In this document: positions 1 through 8,606 of the stretch, one piece after another
Layout: every line of letters starts with the position of its first letter
Position numbering within the stretch: position 1 is the stretch's first letter
Source: JANMOK01 sp031415055
GTDB taxonomy: Bacteria > Pseudomonadota > Alphaproteobacteria > Rhodobacterales > Rhodobacteraceae
Length of the DNA stretch: 43,332 nt
Reading direction: 5' to 3'
NCBI GenBank assembly: GCA_031415055.1
Contig: JANOQZ010000034.1
Location: 1 to 43,332, forward strand
Notes under the pieces: model-generated
The model's database searches: none
What the model was told of the DNA's origin: nothing
What the model saw: the letters and a program-made list of their open reading frames with translations, nothing else
Translations under genes and position numbers: made by a program

Positions 1-292
1 TTGATCTCGGTCATCTCACACTTCCACAAGGTTTCGCCCCCGTGGCGGGCCTGTCAATCGAAGGTGATTTTGAAACAGGTGAACGCGCCACGGACAATTG
101 TCAGCAGCTAATGCAAATCCGGATGATGGCGCATGTCGTTCTCATGGCCCGCCTTATGCACGATGAAATCGCTCCGGGCAAGCAATCTCTTGCGTCGCAA
201 ATCCACCCGCTAAATGTCGCTTCCAACTTGCAACACCCTCGACAAATATCGCACCATCGCCAGCGCAATCCCCTTCGTTTAAGGATTATCAA
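1..292. other. Left-edge stretch without a supported gene
   Basis: I see no convincing gene in these bases. Open frames on both strands exist, but their translations show no recognisable motif and no good ribosome binding site. The last bases carry AAGGA seven bases before the ATG at 293, which serves the first GFA gene. A gene ending just upstream of the window cannot be excluded: frame 1 stays open to a TAA at 109-111, too short to identify. Confidence 0.4.
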
Positions 293-676
293 ATGCACAC
301 GGGTTCTTGCCTTTGCGGTTCCGTCGCCTTCACTATCGACCGCTTGACCCGCGATGTTTTGGCCTGTCATTGCACGCAGTGCCGCAAAGTTTCCGGTCAT
401 TTCTGGGCAGCGACGCGGGTGGAAATCGAGCACTTTCACATCACTAGCGACGCGGGATTGACGTGGTTTGAGTCCAGCCCCAATACCAAACGCGGCTTTT
501 GCAGCAATTGCGGATCAACCCTGTTTTTTCGCCCCGATGGACGGCCAAGTATATCTGTCTCCGCTGGCTGCATCGACGGGCCAACGGGTCTGAAAATCGC
601 GCAACATTGGTACGTCGCCAACAAGGGCGATTATTACGACCTGAACGATGGCGTCGAACAATTGGCCGGCGAATGA
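293..676 (+). CDS. GFA-family (CENP-V/GFA) zinc protein, copy 1
   Basis: A 127-residue protein of the GFA (glutathione-dependent formaldehyde-activating enzyme / CENP-V) fold. The family zinc cysteines are visible: CLCG at residues 6-9, CHCTQC near 25-30 and CSNCG near 70-74, followed by the typical C-terminal KGDYYD segment. Founding members were reported to speed the condensation of formaldehyde with glutathione, but most family members have no proven activity. An AAGGA Shine-Dalgarno sequence lies seven bases before the ATG. It overlaps the next gene by ATGA, so the two are translationally coupled. Next to dimethylglycine-dehydrogenase-like enzymes, which can release formaldehyde, a role in formaldehyde handling is a reasonable inference, not shown by sequence. 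Confidence 0.9.
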   Translation: MHTGSCLCGSVAFTIDRLTRDVLACHCTQCRKVSGHFWAATRVEIEHFHITSDAGLTWFESSPNTKRGFCSNCGSTLFFRPDGRPSISVSAGCIDGPTGLKIAQHWYVANKGDYYDLNDGVEQLAGE

Positions 677-1056
677 TCAATGGGTCCTGCCTTTGCGGCG
701 CTGTGACGCTGGAAATCGACGCCGAATGCGGACCCATCGGTGCGTGCCATTGCACGCAATGCCGCAAATCCTCGGGGCATTACAGCGCTTCGTTCGATGC
801 CGACCCGTCGCAGGTTACTTTCAGCGGCGAAATCGCCCGCTACACCCGTCCCGGCGGCGCGACTTGGATGTTCTGCCCTGTCTGCGGCTCCAAGATTGGC
901 TTCATCAATCCAAGGGGCGAATTGTCCATCGAGGCGGGTATCATCGACGGCGCGACCAACGGACAACTCAGCAACCACATCTTTACGGCATTCAAGGGCG
1001 ATTATTACACCATAGCCGATGGCACTCCGCAATTTGCCGAGCGCGAAAGTGCCTGA
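673..1056 (+). CDS. GFA-family (CENP-V/GFA) zinc protein, copy 2
   Basis: A second GFA-family protein of 127 residues, a diverged tandem paralogue of the preceding gene. It shows the same zinc pattern: CLCG near residue 6, CHCTQC near 25-30, CPVCGS near 69-74, and KGDYYT near the C-terminus. I chose the ATG at 673 because it gives the same N-terminus as copy 1 (M-x-x-GSCLCG) and forms a 4-base ATGA overlap with the upstream stop. A longer in-frame reading from 499 would run through copy 1 and is not credible. Its 3' end overlaps the start of the downstream flavoprotein, so the three genes are probably one transcript. Confidence 0.9.
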   Translation: MINGSCLCGAVTLEIDAECGPIGACHCTQCRKSSGHYSASFDADPSQVTFSGEIARYTRPGGATWMFCPVCGSKIGFINPRGELSIEAGIIDGATNGQLSNHIFTAFKGDYYTIADGTPQFAERESA

Positions 1057-3508
1057 TTTCCCCACCCAAGCCCGCGTGGTCATCATCGGCGGCGGCGCGG
1101 TTGGCGTTTCGTCGCTTTATCACCTCGCCAAGGCGGGCTGGAGCGACGCCATTTTGCTCGAAGCCAACGAACTTACCTCCGGTTCCACCTGGCATGCGGC
1201 GGGTAATGTGCCCACCTTTTCAACATCTTGGTCGCTGATGAACATGCAGCGCTATTCGGCCGGGCTGTATCGCACACTCGCAAAAACCGTCGACTATCCG
1301 ATGAATTACCACGTCACCGGATCAATCCGCCTCGCCCATTCCAAGGAACGCATGCAGGAATTCGCCCGCGCCAAGGGCATGGGCCAGTATCAGGGCATGG
1401 ATATCGACTTGCTTGCCCCAAACGAGATCACGGACCAATACCCGTTCGTTGAGTTGCACAACCTGCAAGGGGCGCTGTACGATCCCAACGACGGCGATAT
1501 CGACCCTGCGCAACTGACGCAAGCCTTGGCGAAAGGTGCGCGAGACCTTGGCGCAACCATCCTGCGCCACACGCCCGCTACCGGGGTTTCTCGCCTGAAC
1601 AACGACTGGATCATCCACACGCCCAAGGGCGATATCCGTTGCGAAAAGGTGGTCAATGCGGCGGGTTATCGGGCGCAACAGGTGGGCGAATGGTTCAAAC
1701 CTTTCGGCGGTCGCACAGTGCCAATGGTGGTGATGAGCCACCAATATCTTCTCACAGAAGACATCCCCGAACTAGCCGAATGGAGCCGCGAAACCGGCCA
1801 CAAACTGCCCCTACTACGCGATGTGGATTCGTCCTACTATCTGCGTCAGGAAAAGAATGGCCTCAACCTTGGCCCCTATGAGAAAAACTGCCGCGCCCAT
1901 TGGGCGAACCCGACCGACCCGATGCCCGATGATTTCGCCTTTCAACTGTTCCCCGATGATCTGGAAAGGCTGGAATGGTATATCGAAGACGCGATGAAAC
2001 GCGTGCCAATACTGGCCAAAGCGGGCATTTCCAAAGTCATCAACGGTCCCATCCCCTATACCCCCGACGGCAACCCGCTGATCGGCCCGATGCCCGGCGT
2101 TTCCAACGCCTATGAGGCCTGTGTTTTCACCTTCGGCATCGCCCAAGCCGGAGGCGCTGGCAAAGTTTTGGCCGAATGGGTGACAGATGGCGCAACCGAA
2201 TGGGATATGTGGTCCTGTGACCCACGGCGATTTACCGGGTTCGTCGATCACGACTATTGCGTGGCCAAAGGGCAAGAGGTCTACGGCAACGAATACGCCA
2301 TCGCCTTCCCGCGACACGAATGGCCGCAAGGTCGAGACCAGAAGTTGTCGCCCGTGCATGATCGCATCAAAGCATTGGGCGGCCAATTCGGCGCCTACAA
2401 CGGTTGGGAACGCGCGAACTGGTATGCGCAATCCGGCGATGACTTATCCGAAGCCGCAACCCTGACATTCGCCCGCCAAGGCCCATGGGAGGCCCGCGTG
2501 CAACAGGAATGCGTAGCGGTGCGCGATGCCGCGGGTATCCTCGACCTGCCAGGTTTCAGCCGCTACCGCCTAAGAGGCCCCGGTGCTGCCGATTGGCTGC
2601 GTGGCATCTGCGCTGGCGGTTTGCCCAAGGTGGGCCGTATCGGCTTGCTCTACTTCGCAGACACACGTGGGCGGATTGGGACGGAGATGAGCGCGATGCG
2701 CCTCGCGGACGACTTCTTTTTCTTGATCACCGCATCCGTCGCGCAATGGCACGATTGGGAATGGCTGAAATCAACCCTGCCCGACAACGCCACGTTCGAT
2801 ATCACCGATGTGACAGACGAATTTTCCTGCCAAATCCTGACCGGGCCAAAATCGCGCGACATCCTTTCAAGCCTCACCAAAGTCGACCTCACGCAACCTT
2901 GGCTCACCCACCAATCCGCCCAAATCGGCGAGGTTTGGGTGCAACTGGTGCGCGTCAGTTTTGCGGGCGAACTGGGCTGGGAAATCCACTCCAAAATCGC
3001 CGATACCCCGAAAGTTTATGAGACAATCCTGAACGCCGGCCAACCGCATGGCCTGAAACCTTTCGGCATCTATGCCCTCAATTCCCTGCGACTGGAAAAG
3101 GGTTATCGCATATGGAAAGGCGACCTTTCCACCGATTATTCCTTGCTGGAAGGCGGGCTGGAGCGTTTCATCAAATGGGACAAGCCCGATTTCCCCGGCA
3201 AAGCGGCGTTGCTGGCCGAAAAACAACGTGGCAGCGCCAAGAAATTCGTCACCTTGATCGTAGAAACCACCGCCTACGACGCCCCCTATATGTCGACCCT
3301 CTGGCACAACGGCGAAGTCGTCGGCGAAACCACCAGCGGCGGTTGGGGATACCGTGTGAATGCGTCGATTGCATTGGGAATGTTGCGCATCGACTTGGCC
3401 GAACCGGGCACCAAGCTGCAGGTCGAGATATTCGGTGAAATGTACCAATCAACCGTGCAACCCGACCAACCCCTATGGGATCCCTTGAACGAAAGACTGA
3501 AAGCGTGA
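1049..3508 (+). CDS. Dimethylglycine/sarcosine dehydrogenase-like FAD/folate enzyme, paralogue 1
   Basis: A two-part flavoprotein of about 819 residues. The N-terminal half is a DAO-type FAD domain with the dinucleotide motif GGGAVG and the STWHAAG motif, whose His is the site of covalent FAD attachment in dimethylglycine and sarcosine dehydrogenases. The C-terminal half is a GcvT-like aminomethyltransferase/folate-binding region, seen for example in GELGWEIH and the GGWGYRVNASIALGM segment. Such enzymes demethylate N-methylated glycines or similar amines and pass the one-carbon unit to tetrahydrofolate or release formaldehyde. The substrate of this copy is unknown. The start is uncertain: GTG 1049 gives an N-terminus like homologues and an 8-base overlap, whereas ATG 1019 gives ten more residues and a 38-base overlap. 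Its stop overlaps the next start (GTGA). Confidence 0.9.
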   Translation: MPDFPTQARVVIIGGGAVGVSSLYHLAKAGWSDAILLEANELTSGSTWHAAGNVPTFSTSWSLMNMQRYSAGLYRTLAKTVDYPMNYHVTGSIRLAHSKERMQEFARAKGMGQYQGMDIDLLAPNEITDQYPFVELHNLQGALYDPNDGDIDPAQLTQALAKGARDLGATILRHTPATGVSRLNNDWIIHTPKGDIRCEKVVNAAGYRAQQVGEWFKPFGGRTVPMVVMSHQYLLTEDIPELAEWSRETGHKLPLLRDVDSSYYLRQEKNGLNLGPYEKNCRAHWANPTDPMPDDFAFQLFPDDLERLEWYIEDAMKRVPILAKAGISKVINGPIPYTPDGNPLIGPMPGVSNAYEACVFTFGIAQAGGAGKVLAEWVTDGATEWDMWSCDPRRFTGFVDHDYCVAKGQEVYGNEYAIAFPRHEWPQGRDQKLSPVHDRIKALGGQFGAYNGWERANWYAQSGDDLSEAATLTFARQGPWEARVQQECVAVRDAAGILDLPGFSRYRLRGPGAADWLRGICAGGLPKVGRIGLLYFADTRGRIGTEMSAMRLADDFFFLITASVAQWHDWEWLKSTLPDNATFDITDVTDEFSCQILTGPKSRDILSSLTKVDLTQPWLTHQSAQIGEVWVQLVRVSFAGELGWEIHSKIADTPKVYETILNAGQPHGLKPFGIYALNSLRLEKGYRIWKGDLSTDYSLLEGGLERFIKWDKPDFPGKAALLAEKQRGSAKKFVTLIVETTAYDAPYMSTLWHNGEVVGETTSGGWGYRVNASIALGMLRIDLAEPGTKLQVEIFGEMYQSTVQPDQPLWDPLNERLKA

Positions 3509-4677
3509 AATTATCAAAACGTATTACCGGTATTGTGGAAGCTGGAATCGACGGCTGGGAGGTGCATTACCGCGCCCGCGCCTTACGCGATTCCGGACAC
3601 GATATCACCATGCTTTCTGTCGGCGACCACGACCAGATCACCCCCGAACCCCTGATAGCTGCGATGGCCGACGGGGCGCGAATAGGCCACACTGGTTACA
3701 TGCCGATGCCCGGAATTCCCGCCCTGCGCGATGCCATCGCTGCCCGCGTGGCCAAACGCACGGGCGTGTCCACCACGCGCGACAATGTGATCGTCGTGCC
3801 CGGAGGGCAAGCGGCGCTGTTTGCGGCCCTAACGGCTACGCTAAACGCTGGCGACAATGCCCTGTTCATCGACCCGCACTACGCCACCTATCCCGGAACC
3901 ATTCGGGCGGTTTCGGGTGTTCCCGTTCCCGTCCTCTCCAAGCCCGAACTCGGTTTCCAGCCGCAATTGAATGACCTGCAGGCCGCTGGTCCGGCCAAAG
4001 CGCTGCTGGTCAATTCCCCCAACAATCCAACCGGTGTGGTCTACTCACGCGCCACAACGGACACGCTTGCGAAATTCGCCCAAGACCGCGACCTGTGGCT
4101 GATTTCAGACGAAGTTTACGACGGCCAAGTATGGAACGGCCAACATCTATCGCCCCGCGCTTTGCCCGGAATGGCGGATCGAACGTTGGTGCTCAACTCG
4201 CTGTCCAAAAGCCATGTGATGACCGGTTGGCGCCTTGGCTGGATCATCGCTTCGCCCGACGTCATCCAACGCCTGACCGACCTGTCGGTTGCTACAACTT
4301 ATGGCGTGCCCGGTTTCATCCAAGACGCAGCCCTTGCCGCCTTGACCCAAGGCGACGCGATAGAGGCCGCATTGACCGAAACCTACCGCCGTCGTCGCGG
4401 CATCGCGCTGGCCGCCCTGCAAGGGGCCAACGGCGTGACTTGCGTGCCGCCGGATGGGGCAATGTATGTGATGCTGGACGTACGCTCGACAGGCCTCTCT
4501 GGTATCGCCTTTGCCGAGGCGTTGCTGGACGAAGCCGCCATTGCAGTCATGCCGGGGGAAAGCTTCGGCCATGCTGCCAAGGGTCACGTTAGGGTGGCGC
4601 TGACGGTGGAGGATTCTCGGCTGGAAACCGCGTTGAAACGGATTGCAAAGTTTGCCGGTGAAAGGGCTACAAAATGA
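3505..4677 (+). CDS. PLP-dependent class I/II aminotransferase
   Basis: A fold-type I aminotransferase of 390 residues. Family landmarks are clear: SPNNPTG near 171-177, the DEVYD aspartate that binds the PLP ring nitrogen near 202, SLSKSHVMTGWRLGW with the Schiff-base lysine near 235, and a C-terminal arginine region (GHVRVALT). GTG 3505 is preferred because it makes a GTGA overlap with the upstream stop and yields the usual MKLSKR beginning; an ATG at 3475 would overlap by 34 bases. It sits between a dimethylglycine-dehydrogenase-like enzyme and a homocysteine methyltransferase, so it may deaminate the amino acid left after demethylation. The substrate cannot be assigned. The stop overlaps the next gene by ATGA. 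Confidence 0.9.
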   Translation: MKLSKRITGIVEAGIDGWEVHYRARALRDSGHDITMLSVGDHDQITPEPLIAAMADGARIGHTGYMPMPGIPALRDAIAARVAKRTGVSTTRDNVIVVPGGQAALFAALTATLNAGDNALFIDPHYATYPGTIRAVSGVPVPVLSKPELGFQPQLNDLQAAGPAKALLVNSPNNPTGVVYSRATTDTLAKFAQDRDLWLISDEVYDGQVWNGQHLSPRALPGMADRTLVLNSLSKSHVMTGWRLGWIIASPDVIQRLTDLSVATTYGVPGFIQDAALAALTQGDAIEAALTETYRRRRGIALAALQGANGVTCVPPDGAMYVMLDVRSTGLSGIAFAEALLDEAAIAVMPGESFGHAAKGHVRVALTVEDSRLETALKRIAKFAGERATK

Positions 4678-5585
4678 CCAATGTGATCCTCCTCGACGGT
4701 GGCATGGGCCAGGAACTGGTCAAACGTTCGCAGGAACCGCCGACAGCCCTTTGGTCCACTCGCGTGTTGATCGACCAGCCAGAAATTGTTCAGGCCGTGC
4801 ATGAAGAATACATCGACGCCGGGGCGCGAATTATTACCCTCAATTCCTACGCCGTGCTGCGCGACCGTCTGGCGCGGTTTGGTATTGAGGACCGACTGGC
4901 CGAACTGCAACTGGCCGCTTGCCGTCTGGCCAACCGGGCGCGGGACGCGAAGGGCGTTGATGTGGCCATTGCTGGGTCGCTTGGGCCGCTTGGCTGGTCG
5001 TACCGCCCCGATCTGACCTTCCCTGAAGATGAGGCTGCCGAGGTCTATGCCGAAATTGCCCGCATCCAAGCCCCGCATGTCGATTTGATCATCTGCGAAA
5101 CCATGTCGAGCATCGGCCAAGCACGAGGTGCTCTCAAAGGCGCTACAGTGGCCAACAGGCCCGTGTGGCTGTCGGTGAGTGTAGGAGACCACGATGGTTC
5201 TTACCTACGCTCAGGCGAGCTTGTAGCGAGTTTGGTGGCATCTGTCGCCGACTTGCGCTGTGACGGCTTCCTGATCAACTGCTCGCTGCCCGAGGCGGTT
5301 GGCCAAGGCATCCCGCTGCTGCCACGAAATGGACTGCCAACCGGCGGCTATGGCAACGGCTTCCACGCGATAGCGCCGGAATATGTGGTGCAAGGTGCGA
5401 CGGTCGATGAACTGGTGCATCGCCACGACATGACGCCAGAAATCTATGCCGAACATGCGTTGAAATGGGTGGCTGATGGGGCAACGGTCGTCGGTGGCTG
5501 TTGCGAAACCGGACCCGCCCATATCGCCCATTTGCGCGACCGTTTGTTGGCTGCAGGGCACATGATCGTCGGGGTCACGTCATGA
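4674..5585 (+). CDS. Homocysteine S-methyltransferase family protein (BHMT-like)
   Basis: A 303-residue zinc-dependent methyltransferase with the Pfam S-methyl_trans fold. The three zinc cysteines are present: Cys203 in INCS and Cys276-Cys277 in GGCCETGP. The N-terminal LLDGGMGQEL motif and the GSLGP loop also match. Family members transfer a methyl group from betaine, S-methylmethionine or a similar onium donor to homocysteine, giving methionine. Next to dimethylglycine-dehydrogenase-like genes the natural guess is a betaine-type donor, which would make dimethylglycine. That is inference, because short bacterial members do not reveal their donor by eye. Translation is coupled to the aminotransferase by ATGA, and a 346-base gap follows. 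Confidence 0.88.
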   Translation: MTNVILLDGGMGQELVKRSQEPPTALWSTRVLIDQPEIVQAVHEEYIDAGARIITLNSYAVLRDRLARFGIEDRLAELQLAACRLANRARDAKGVDVAIAGSLGPLGWSYRPDLTFPEDEAAEVYAEIARIQAPHVDLIICETMSSIGQARGALKGATVANRPVWLSVSVGDHDGSYLRSGELVASLVASVADLRCDGFLINCSLPEAVGQGIPLLPRNGLPTGGYGNGFHAIAPEYVVQGATVDELVHRHDMTPEIYAEHALKWVADGATVVGGCCETGPAHIAHLRDRLLAAGHMIVGVTS

Positions 5586-5931
5586 AACTGCGCCGCAGCG
5601 CCGCAACTGTGGCCGGGAGGCTGGACCGGCGACCCGCTGCGTTCACTGCAAAGCCGCCACTTTCTCGGCTGCACCCCACTGGTAAACCCAACATCCGCCG
5701 CCAGTCACCCGGCCTTTGCCCCGGATATCCGGGACAGAACGGCAAGGGCAGGAAATGCCTGTCCACGCCAGAAGTTCCGGTTCGCACTGGTGTCGCCATA
5801 AAGCTGTCAATCAGCAAGGCAAGGCACCATCAGAACAAGCCAAGACTAACCGATTTCGAACCGAATTGCATCATCATTCGGCAAATGCTTCAAATTAGTG
5901 AAAAGCCCGCTGTGGCAGGACGAAGTCTGCC
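5586..5931. other. 346-base intergenic region with a palindrome and a hairpin
   Basis: No supported gene. An ATG at 5582 opens a frame to 5935, but the product is low-complexity and Arg/Pro-rich with no family resemblance, so I leave it out. Two symmetrical elements are visible: a perfect 14-base palindrome CCCGGATATCCGGG at 5720-5733, and an inverted repeat GGGCAGG/CCTGTCC with a five-base loop at 5746-5764. Neither is followed by a T-run. The promoter for the second dehydrogenase gene should lie in the more AT-rich 3' part. Confidence 0.5.
5720..5764. repeat. Palindrome plus adjacent hairpin
   Basis: CCCGGATATCCGGG at 5720-5733 is a perfect palindrome. Twelve bases later GGGCAGG and CCTGTCC pair around AAATG with one G-T wobble. 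They could be a protein-binding site and an RNA hairpin, or part of a dispersed intergenic repeat. No second copy was noticed in this window. Confidence 0.45.
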
Positions 5932-8388
5932 ATGACGGCAACCGCGAAGGCGATTCCCGCCAGAGCCCGCGCCGTGATCATCGGCGGCGGCATCGCCGGT
6001 TGCTCGGTGGCCTATCACCTGACCAAACTCGGCTGGACCGACGTGGTGATACTGGAGCGCAAAAAGTTGACCTCTGGCACCACCTGGCATGCGGCGGGGC
6101 TGATTGCCCAGCTTCGCGCCACCGCCAATATGACCCGATTGGCCAAGTATTCGCAGGAGCTATATGGGTCTCTGGAGGCTGAAACCGGGATAGCAACAGG
6201 CTTTCGCCGGGTCGGTTCCATCACCGTCGCCCTGCACGCCGAGCGCATGGAAGAACTGCGACGGTCCGCTTCGATGGCACAGAGTTTCGGCGTTGAAGTC
6301 GGCGAAATTTCGGTGGCCGAGGTCAAAATTCGCTATCCCCATCTCAACACGCAAGGCTTCGTTGGTGCCATCGCTCTGCCCAAAGACGGCCAGGGCGACC
6401 CCGGTAACATCGCCTTGGCCTTGGCCAAAGGGGCGAAACAGCGCGGGGCGCAGGTGTTTGAAGGGGTCAAAGTGACCGCTACCATGACCAAAAATGGTCG
6501 CGTCACCGGCGTTGCTTGGGACCAAGGTGGCGAAACGGGCCAGATTAACGCCGATTTCGTGGTCAATTGCGCTGGAATGTGGGGGCGCGAGGTCGGGCTT
6601 CAGGCGGGTGTCACCATTCCCCTGCACGCTTGCGAACACTTCTACATCGTCAGCGAACCCATTGCCGGGCTTGAACAATTGCCGGTTTTGCGCGTGCCCG
6701 ACGAATGCGCCTATTACAAGGTCGATGCCGGCAAGCTGATGCTGGGGGCGTTCGAGCCGAAAGCGAAGCCTTGGGGGATGAACGGCATCCCGGAATCCTT
6801 CGAATTTGACCAATTGCCCGAAGATTTCGACCATTTCGAACCAATTCTCGACGCCGCGGTCAACCGCATGCCGATCCTCGGCAAAGCAGGCATTCACACC
6901 TTCTTCAACGGTCCGGAGAGTTTCACCCCCGACAACGCTTATTATCTTGGTGAAGCGCCCAACCTGCGCGGCTATTTCGTTGCGGCGGGGTTCAATTCGG
7001 TGGGCATTCAATCATCCGGCGGCGCTGGCATGGCTTTGGCGCAATGGATGCACGACGGCGAGCGGCCTTTTGACCTTGGCGATGTCGACATTGCCCGCGC
7101 CCAACCGTTCCAAGGCAACCGCCGATACCTCAAAGAACGCGTGTCCGAAACCTTGGGCCTGCTCTACGCCGACCACTATCCATTCCGCCAAAAAGCCACC
7201 GCCAGAGGGGTAAGACGCACGCCCTTTCACGCCCATTTGGCCGCAAACGGGGCGGTTTTTGGTGAGTTGGCGGGGTGGGAACGGGCGAATTGGTATGCCA
7301 ATCCGGGGCAAAAGCCGGAGTATGAATACACTTGGAGCCGCCCCAACTGGTTCGCCAACGCCGCCGCCGAACACCACGCCATCCGAAATAACATCGGCAT
7401 GTTTGATATGTCGAGTTTTGGTAAAATCAGGGTCGAAGGCCCTGATAGTGAACAGTTTTTGAATAGCGTTTGCGGGGCGGACGTGGCCGTGCCAGTGGGC
7501 AAGATCGTCTATACGCAGTTTCTGAACGCCAAAGGCGGAATCGAGGCCGATGTCACCGTCACCCGCCTGTCCGAAACGGCGTATCTGGTGGTGACCCCCG
7601 CCGCCACACGCCTTGCCGACCAAAGCTGGCTGGCCCGGCACGCGCGTGATTTCCGCATCACGCTCACCGACATGACCGCCGCCGAGGGCGTGTTGGCCGT
7701 CATGGGGCCGAACGCGCGGAAACTTATGCAGGCGGTGTCGCCCGACGACTTTTCGAACGCGGCCTTCCCCTACCAAACAGCCCGCGAAATCGAAATCGGT
7801 ATGGGGCTGGCCCGCGCCCATCGGGTTTCTTACGTCGGTGAACTTGGTTGGGAAATTTACGTCAGCGCCGACATGGCCGCACATGTGTTCGAAACCCTGT
7901 GGGATACCGGACAGGACCACGCCTTCAAACTCTGCGGCATGTATACAATGGATAGTTGCCGCATCGAAAAAGCCTTCCGCCATTTCGGCCATGACATCAC
8001 CTGCGAAGACCATGTGCTTGAGGCGGGTTTGGGCTTTGCAGTGACGACCAGCAAAGCCAACTTCATAGGCCGCGACGCCGTATTGCGCAAAAAGGAGACC
8101 GGGCTGGAACGGCGACTTGTCCAATTCCGCCTGACCGACCCGCAACCCCTGCTCTATCACAACGAACCGATCCTGCGCGACGGCAAGGTCATCGGCCATT
8201 TGTCCAGCGGTGCCTATGGCCACCATCTGAGCGCGGCGATTGGCATGGGATATGTGCCCTGCAAGGGGCAAACGGCTGCCGAAATGTTGGAGTCGCGTTT
8301 TGTAATTGAGGTGGCTGGCAAAAGATTTGATACCGTCGCAAGCCTGAAACCGATTTATGATCCGTCGGGGGCAAGGATGAAAGCCTAG
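5932..8388 (+). CDS. Dimethylglycine/sarcosine dehydrogenase-like FAD/folate enzyme, paralogue 2
   Basis: An 818-residue paralogue of the flavoprotein at 1049-3508 with the same architecture. It has the FAD-binding GGGIAG at residues 18-23, TTWHAAGL with the predicted flavinylated His53, a middle DAO/FAO domain, and a C-terminal GcvT-type folate domain (MGPNARKLM, GELGWEIYV, SSGAYGHHLSAAIGMGY). It is closer to classical dimethylglycine dehydrogenase in the HAAGL motif than paralogue 1, which has HAAGN. Family enzymes oxidise dimethylglycine or sarcosine and yield 5,10-methylene-tetrahydrofolate. The pair may act on successive methyl groups of one substrate, but the sequence alone does not show this. 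It is separated from the upstream operon by 346 bases and probably has its own promoter. Confidence 0.9.
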   Translation: MTATAKAIPARARAVIIGGGIAGCSVAYHLTKLGWTDVVILERKKLTSGTTWHAAGLIAQLRATANMTRLAKYSQELYGSLEAETGIATGFRRVGSITVALHAERMEELRRSASMAQSFGVEVGEISVAEVKIRYPHLNTQGFVGAIALPKDGQGDPGNIALALAKGAKQRGAQVFEGVKVTATMTKNGRVTGVAWDQGGETGQINADFVVNCAGMWGREVGLQAGVTIPLHACEHFYIVSEPIAGLEQLPVLRVPDECAYYKVDAGKLMLGAFEPKAKPWGMNGIPESFEFDQLPEDFDHFEPILDAAVNRMPILGKAGIHTFFNGPESFTPDNAYYLGEAPNLRGYFVAAGFNSVGIQSSGGAGMALAQWMHDGERPFDLGDVDIARAQPFQGNRRYLKERVSETLGLLYADHYPFRQKATARGVRRTPFHAHLAANGAVFGELAGWERANWYANPGQKPEYEYTWSRPNWFANAAAEHHAIRNNIGMFDMSSFGKIRVEGPDSEQFLNSVCGADVAVPVGKIVYTQFLNAKGGIEADVTVTRLSETAYLVVTPAATRLADQSWLARHARDFRITLTDMTAAEGVLAVMGPNARKLMQAVSPDDFSNAAFPYQTAREIEIGMGLARAHRVSYVGELGWEIYVSADMAAHVFETLWDTGQDHAFKLCGMYTMDSCRIEKAFRHFGHDITCEDHVLEAGLGFAVTTSKANFIGRDAVLRKKETGLERRLVQFRLTDPQPLLYHNEPILRDGKVIGHLSSGAYGHHLSAAIGMGYVPCKGQTAAEMLESRFVIEVAGKRFDTVASLKPIYDPSGARMKA

Positions 8389-8606
8389 GGCCGATGCGCC
8401 GACTTTAACTGCAGCAAGCTGAACAGGCACCTTCGTATGATGCGCCGTCGACTCACCACAAGTCTTGTCAACGCCACGCGGCGGTGGCATGATAAGCACG
8501 AAATCTGGGCCGATCACGATTGTGTCGGCGGCAGGGTCATTGCAGAAAAGTGATTCGGCAAAAATTGCTCACATTTGACCGTGAGATGTTCCGGGGGGTG
8601 GCGTTC

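Noticed and set aside
42..347. Open frame on the + strand at the left edge
   Set aside because: No recognisable motif, no ribosome binding site, and it runs into the GFA gene in another frame.
5582..5935. Possible small gene starting inside the end of the homocysteine methyltransferase
   Set aside because: The Arg/Pro-rich translation has no family resemblance and appears to be an open frame in GC-rich non-coding DNA.
7012..8517. 501-codon open frame antisense to the second dehydrogenase
   Set aside because: It is a shadow of the GC-rich coding frame on the other strand; the translation shows no protein family.
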